This document shows, one piece after another, positions 59,470-64,000 of a stretch of DNA of 64,000 bases. A program made the translations under genes and the position numbers. Position 1 is the first letter of the stretch. Each line of letters starts with the position of its first letter. The DNA comes from Muscardinus avellanarius (Eukaryota; Chordata; Mammalia; Rodentia; Gliridae): assembly GCA_963383645.1 (NCBI GenBank), contig OY726560.1, forward strand, positions 25,632,300-25,696,299, given 5' to 3'. Under the pieces are notes generated by a model, which saw nothing but the letters and a program-made list of their open reading frames with translations, had not been told where the DNA came from and ran no database searches.

Positions 59470-60069
59470 CGCTGTGAGTTTTTGTTGTCGTCGTTGTTTT
59501 TACAAAGTCATGGCACACTATGGCAAAGACTTACCTGTTCTAATGCTTTGCCTGTCTCCAAATGCGTCTCCTTGTACTCATTCCCTCCTTGGTCATCTGG
59601 TGGTTTCTCCCACACATAACTATAGTACCTTTAACCTTGACATGCCCTTTCCTAGAAAGTCACCTTGTTCTATTGGCTTGCTGCTCACTTCATTCAAATG
59701 TATTGACTTTAACAGGCTCTCTTTTGAAGCCCTTCCGCTCTATAAAAAATAACCTCTTCCTTCTACCTCTCACTCTCTCCTTTTTATTTCTCCTGGCACA
59801 GTTCATCTTTATCTGAAATTAATTATTATTTTTATCAGATTTTCATTGTTCTCTTTTTGTATTGGTGCACTGTAGACATACATTTTGATGGAGTACAAGA
59901 TGATAGAGGCAGACATGCCCACATCACTCACATCTGAGCTCTATAAAGACAAAGAGTTTTGTCATATTTTTCAGTGTATTCCCATTATCTGAAGAAGTTC
60001 CTCCAACAGAAGAAATGTTCAAGGATGTATTGAATGAATGAATGAATGAATGAATGAATGAATGAATGA
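59470..60069 (+). mobile_element. L2 LINE 3' end, split by an L1 tail
   Basis: The first part (59470-59850) has the L2 pyrimidine-rich order ending 'ggcacagttcatctttatct'. The terminal part (59940-60069) has 'ctctataaagacaaagagtt', 'aaggatgtattgaatgaatg' and the characteristic (GAAT)n L2 end. Confidence 0.75.
59855..59939 (-). mobile_element. Short L1 3' end inserted in L2
   Basis: Read on the minus strand it is 'tctgcctctatcatcttgta', 'ctccatcaaaatgtatgtct', 'acagtgcaccaata', matching the 40.6 and 45.0 kb L1 ends. Only about 85 bp long. Confidence 0.85.
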
Positions 60070-60394
60070 CATTCCAAACCATAAAGTTCAAATCCTTAAT
60101 CTTACCTCACTCTCTAAGGTTATTTTCTGGTCCTTAAAGTAGGAACAAGACTTGCTCTGTTTCAAAAGTAATGTGCGAACCAAGTGGAACTGTGTAAGGA
60201 GAATGGCTTACAAACCATGAAGCCCTACAGAAAAGTTCATGAGTGTCTCTTCCAGGCACTTTGGTATAATGCAAACACATCTTAACCTAAGTTTAAGATC
60301 AGGCTTCCAGGGAGGGCTTCGCCATTTGGTGTGGTCTGTACATTTGAACAAGTATGTAACCTTCCTGGGCGTAATTTTTATTCCCTGATATATA

Positions 60395-60735
60395 CTGATT
60401 TTTTATGGCATACATTGTAATTTTACATCATATTGGGACATAGAGTATCAGAAAAATAGATGCACACAACTCTTGCTACCCTCTCCACCGGGTCCCCACC
60501 CACCTCACCCAGGAAGTCTTTGATATTAGAATTGGCAATTTTGTATATGTTTATGGAATTATTCTACTATGCATTCTTTATGACTTGTCTTCCCTTTCCC
60601 TTCTCCAACTACCCTCAGTCATTCCCTTGGATTCTCTGCTAATGCCCCAAAGAATGAATATATGCATGTTACCTCTTATATGTGGAAGCTAGAGAGATAT
60701 TCAGAAATAAGGCCAACATCAAATAGGTGATATGT
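60395..60735 (-). mobile_element. L1 3' end, possibly with an inverted 5' segment
   Basis: 60395-60640 reads on the minus strand as an L1 3' UTR ending near 'aaaattacaatgtatgccat'. 60645-60735 ('tgaatatatgcatgttacct', 'cttatatgtggaagctagag') looks like L1 3' UTR in plus orientation. This arrangement fits a 5' inversion, or two separate insertions. Confidence 0.5.
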
Positions 60736-60748
60736 ATTGATTCCTAAG

Positions 60749-60749
<1 letters not shown>

Positions 60750-60797
<48 letters not shown>
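60750..60797. repeat. (GT)n microsatellite
   Basis: About 46 bp of GT dinucleotides between near-identical flanks, ttcctaaggtga and tttctaaggtga. Confidence 0.97.
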
Positions 60798-60798
<1 letters not shown>

Positions 60799-60880
60799 TT
60801 TCTAAGGTGACAGAAAATATATAAAACATATATATGGCAGAACTTACCACCCTCATTATTCCAGTCTCCTATTATTATAT

Positions 60881-61404
<524 letters not shown>

Positions 61405-61610
61405 CTAATAATCGCTACCATTTATTGAGCATTAATTTTGTGCCAGGCGCTGCACAAAGTACTCTCCACACATCTTTATATATCATTTTCACTTCAACAC
61501 TCTGAGGGAGAATTTATTCTCCCCGTTCTATTGAAGAAGACACTGAGACTCAGAGAAGTGGAAAGAGTCCCTCTTGATCACCCAGGGACAAGAGGGAAGC
61601 GAGGAAGAAC
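61405..61610 (-). mobile_element. MIR SINE, well preserved
   Basis: 'ctaccatttattgagcatta', 'gtgccaggcgctgcacaaag', 'gacactgagactcagagaag', 'tgatcacccagggacaagag' follow the reversed MIR order closely. Confidence 0.88.
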
Positions 61611-61974
61611 CATGTCTCCCTAACCTCAGCCTTGCCCTCTTCCTGAAGCCTGAGTGGAGTTTAGAAAGGAGTGAGGAATCATTTTACATTTCCTATAACA
61701 ATTTTTGAGACCACAAAACTTGGAGACAACCAAGCCTAATCATTAACATTGAAAAACCAAAGCTTCCTTTTCCCGTTGGGTGTCTTTGGATATCATTACT
61801 TCTTTTGTTCTCTGAAATCTGATAACTTGATTTTGTACAATGAAAAAGTGAGATAATTGATTCAAACAGACAGATCATTTTGAAGTATCAACAAAGTTTC
61901 CAGCTCTGGACGGGGTTTGGAGCCCAATGTGTGTCCTCCACAGTTAATTAGAGTTATCTGTATTTGAAACTAGC
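61611..61974. other. No recognised gene
   Basis: Unique-looking sequence. Confidence 0.5.
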
Positions 61975-62225
61975 ATTGTGGTTCCATTATGGGCTTTGGA
62001 GTCAAGCTTGGCCCAGCTCCAAGCCCTTGATCTATGATTCTGAGCAGTTGCAAAACCTCTCTGATGTTCAGTTCCTTCATCTGTTGAATGAGGATGATGG
62101 TATCTCGTATCTCACAGGCTTGTGTTGAGAGTTAAGTAAGATAACATGTTTTCATTGAATTGTTGTGAGGAATAGTTCAAATAAAATTTGTGAAGCCAGA
62201 ATATAGAGCCTAGAATACAGATCGT
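61975..62225 (+). mobile_element. MIR SINE, near full length
   Basis: 'gggctttggagtcaagcttg', 'ttctgagcagttgcaaaacc', 'gttccttcatctgttgaatg', 'ttaagtaagataacatgttt' follow the plus MIR order. Confidence 0.82.
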
Positions 62226-62714
62226 TTGTGTGAAATGTCAACAACATTAGTTTCATATAAAAGTTGAAATACTTTTATGAAAAATTCTGAGTATTAAATA
62301 TCCCTCCATGTATAAATAAGTATATATTGGCTGTTTATTAGTTTGGAAACCCAAATTTCCAAACAGGATTGGAGATTGCTTGATCATATTTTACCCAGTT
62401 GCTGGCTTCTAAATAAATCATTGCTTTTGTTATTTGGGAAGTAATATTAGTCTGTGTGGCCTAAAATCAACCTATAGTTTCTCCTGGCATTTTTTCCATT
62501 ACTGAAAAAAAGCTTGTTTCAGATTAATTATCCTCAAAACAGATAAGCATCTTTCAGCACTGCTTCCCGGCTCAAAATGCCCTTTTCCTCTCTTAATTTT
62601 TCTTCAAATCCTAACCAAATTGCCTTCTCTCCTTTTCCTTCCTCAGAACTCAACTAACTAACCATACAACACAATTGGAATTTATAATTTTTTTAACCTG
62701 GCTTTATTAATTAT
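62226..62714. other. No recognised gene
   Basis: AT-rich unique-looking sequence. Confidence 0.5.
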
Positions 62715-62798
62715 ATTTTTGTTCTGGTGTTAGAGATGGAAGCCAGGTCTTCGAAAGTGCTAGGCAAGTACTGTACCACTGAGCTACATCCCCAGCCT
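62715..62798 (-). mobile_element. ID SINE (undeleted)
   Basis: 'gttagagatggaagccaggt', 'gtgctaggcaagtactgtac', 'cactgagctacatccccagc': a reversed ID element with its central segment intact. Confidence 0.88.
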
Positions 62799-62878
62799 TC
62801 AGGTCTGTTTCAACCCAAATTCTCACAAAACACCCAACTACCTATGTTTAGGCCCAGTGAAGTCTGAGGAACAGGAGA

Positions 62879-62947
<69 letters not shown>
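62879..62947. repeat. (GA)n microsatellite, about 34 units
   Basis: An uninterrupted GA run of about 68 bp. It gives spurious Arg-Glu and Ser-Leu open frames on the two strands. Confidence 0.98.
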
Positions 62948-62948
<1 letters not shown>

Positions 62949-63802
62949 CAGTACCAGTTCTCTGCTCTTTAATCTTGATGTCTTGAAGCAAGAAAGCAAG
63001 CAGAGGGAGGAGGAACCATATATAATCCCCACCTCTGGAGACCCCTCCTCCGCAAGCAAGTCCACCTCTAACATGACTGCTTGTCTCTGTGAGGTCTAGG
63101 GTGATATCCAAAATCAAAATCATATCATAACAAGGTTTGTTTGTTTTTTATGTCTTATTTGCCTGCCAGACAGTAGGAAAACTCTCTTGTGTCTTCTTTA
63201 TATCATGCACATTGCAGTATTTCAACTTTACAAATATTTATTAGTTATGAAATCTACATATAAATTTTTTATAAGCAGTAGGTAAAGGAAACAACCCCCC
63301 TTTTTGTGGTACCTTAGGCCAAAACCTAGGCACTTGAATTATGTCCCCACTCTAACATCCCGTTTCTTTAAATGTAAACTTTTAAACAAATAGTTCTGTT
63401 TCTTGTAAAGCAATGCTATGTGAGTAACATTATCCTCATGTACTTAGCTATTTATTTTATTTATATTTTAATATTAACAATTTACTTAACAAATTCGGCC
63501 ATTATTTCTGCTGTTGAAGACATAGTCCTAACGAGAATATCAAACATCAAATTACCTTATTTAGGTGATAGCACATCTAATCTCATAATTTATATGAAGA
63601 TATATAATAGCTGCTGATAAGATGATAATTTGGTAACTAAAGCAAAACTGTATGCTTATCTCTTCAGAGAGCATTATCACTTTGTCCCAAACTAAGTATG
63701 TCTTAAATAAAAAGGAAAAAAAAAAAACATGTTTCAAAATCTTGATGAAGCAGTTTTTACATAGCCACAACTGATTCATGAAAAACCTTAGACCAATAGT
63801 AA

Positions 63803-63803
<1 letters not shown>
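62948..63803. other. No recognised gene
   Basis: AT-rich unique-looking sequence. Confidence 0.5.

Positions 63804-63840
<37 letters not shown>
63804..63840. repeat. (TG)n microsatellite at an L1 tail
   Basis: About 37 bp of TG immediately outside the 3' end of the minus-strand L1. Confidence 0.97.
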
Positions 63841-63842
<2 letters not shown>

Positions 63843-64000
63843 TTTATTGGTGCATTATATTCTTACATCATAATGTAAGTCATGTTGACAATGACATAGA
63901 TGCCCACACTCTTAGTGCCTACCTCCCTGTTTCACTCCCTCCCAGTACGAAGGACCAAACTTCATTGTATCAAGCTTTGAGTTTCCTTTTAGTCATGTTG
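63841..64000 (-). mobile_element. L1 3' end, runs off the window
   Basis: 'cttttattggtgcattatat' is the reversed L1 terminus, followed by pyrimidine-rich 3' UTR sequence ('ccctgtttcactccctccca'). The upstream part lies beyond the window. Confidence 0.8.

Overview
The window is nuclear DNA from a mammal, almost certainly a rodent outside the mouse/rat group. The diagnostic repeat is a dimeric SINE: a 7SL-derived B1-like left half, an A-rich linker, and a right half derived from a tRNA-Ala-like ID element that lacks the middle of ID (the B1-dID type). About 32 copies are present. Three full-length-type ID elements are also present. B1-dID elements are described from squirrels, dormice, beavers and hystricognaths, so a squirrel-related rodent or a beaver is most plausible. 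I cannot name the species or the locus from sequence alone.

I found no protein-coding exon, tRNA, rRNA or other RNA gene that I can support. The longest open frames (156, 140, 139, 128 and 120 codons) are either translations of SINEs and microsatellites or unsupported chance frames. The window is therefore intergenic or deep-intronic, AT-rich, with many old and some young retroelements.

Layout. 1-7.7 kb: L1 3' end, an old LINE remnant, a MaLR-like LTR, then a dense SINE cluster in and around an inverted L1 3' UTR. 7.7-17 kb: mostly unique AT-rich DNA with two SINEs and a SINE-hexamer-TA-CA compound repeat. 17-20.2 kb: one old minus-strand L1 split by SINEs, then a SINE inserted into another SINE. 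20.2-23 kb: MIR fragments. 23-27.7 kb: a fold-back SINE and two plus-strand L1 ORF2 remnants, the second split by four SINEs and a MaLR LTR and carrying internal tandem duplications. 27.7-40.9 kb: the quietest and most GC-rich part, with one B1-dID copy, several MIRs, and candidate non-coding regulatory sequence. 40.9-49 kb: SINE-rich with microsatellites. 49-54.5 kb: L2, MIR and unique DNA. 54.5-64 kb: SINEs, an L2 split by an L1 tail, long (GT), (CA), (AT) and (GA) tracts, MIRs, and an L1 3' end running off the window.

Nothing resembles a new multi-gene system. The points worth a second look are the nested insertions, a SINE fold-back, SINE subfamily structure, a perfect 13-bp hairpin, local duplications inside an L1 relic, and the SINE-poor, relatively GC-rich 27.7-40.9 kb interval.
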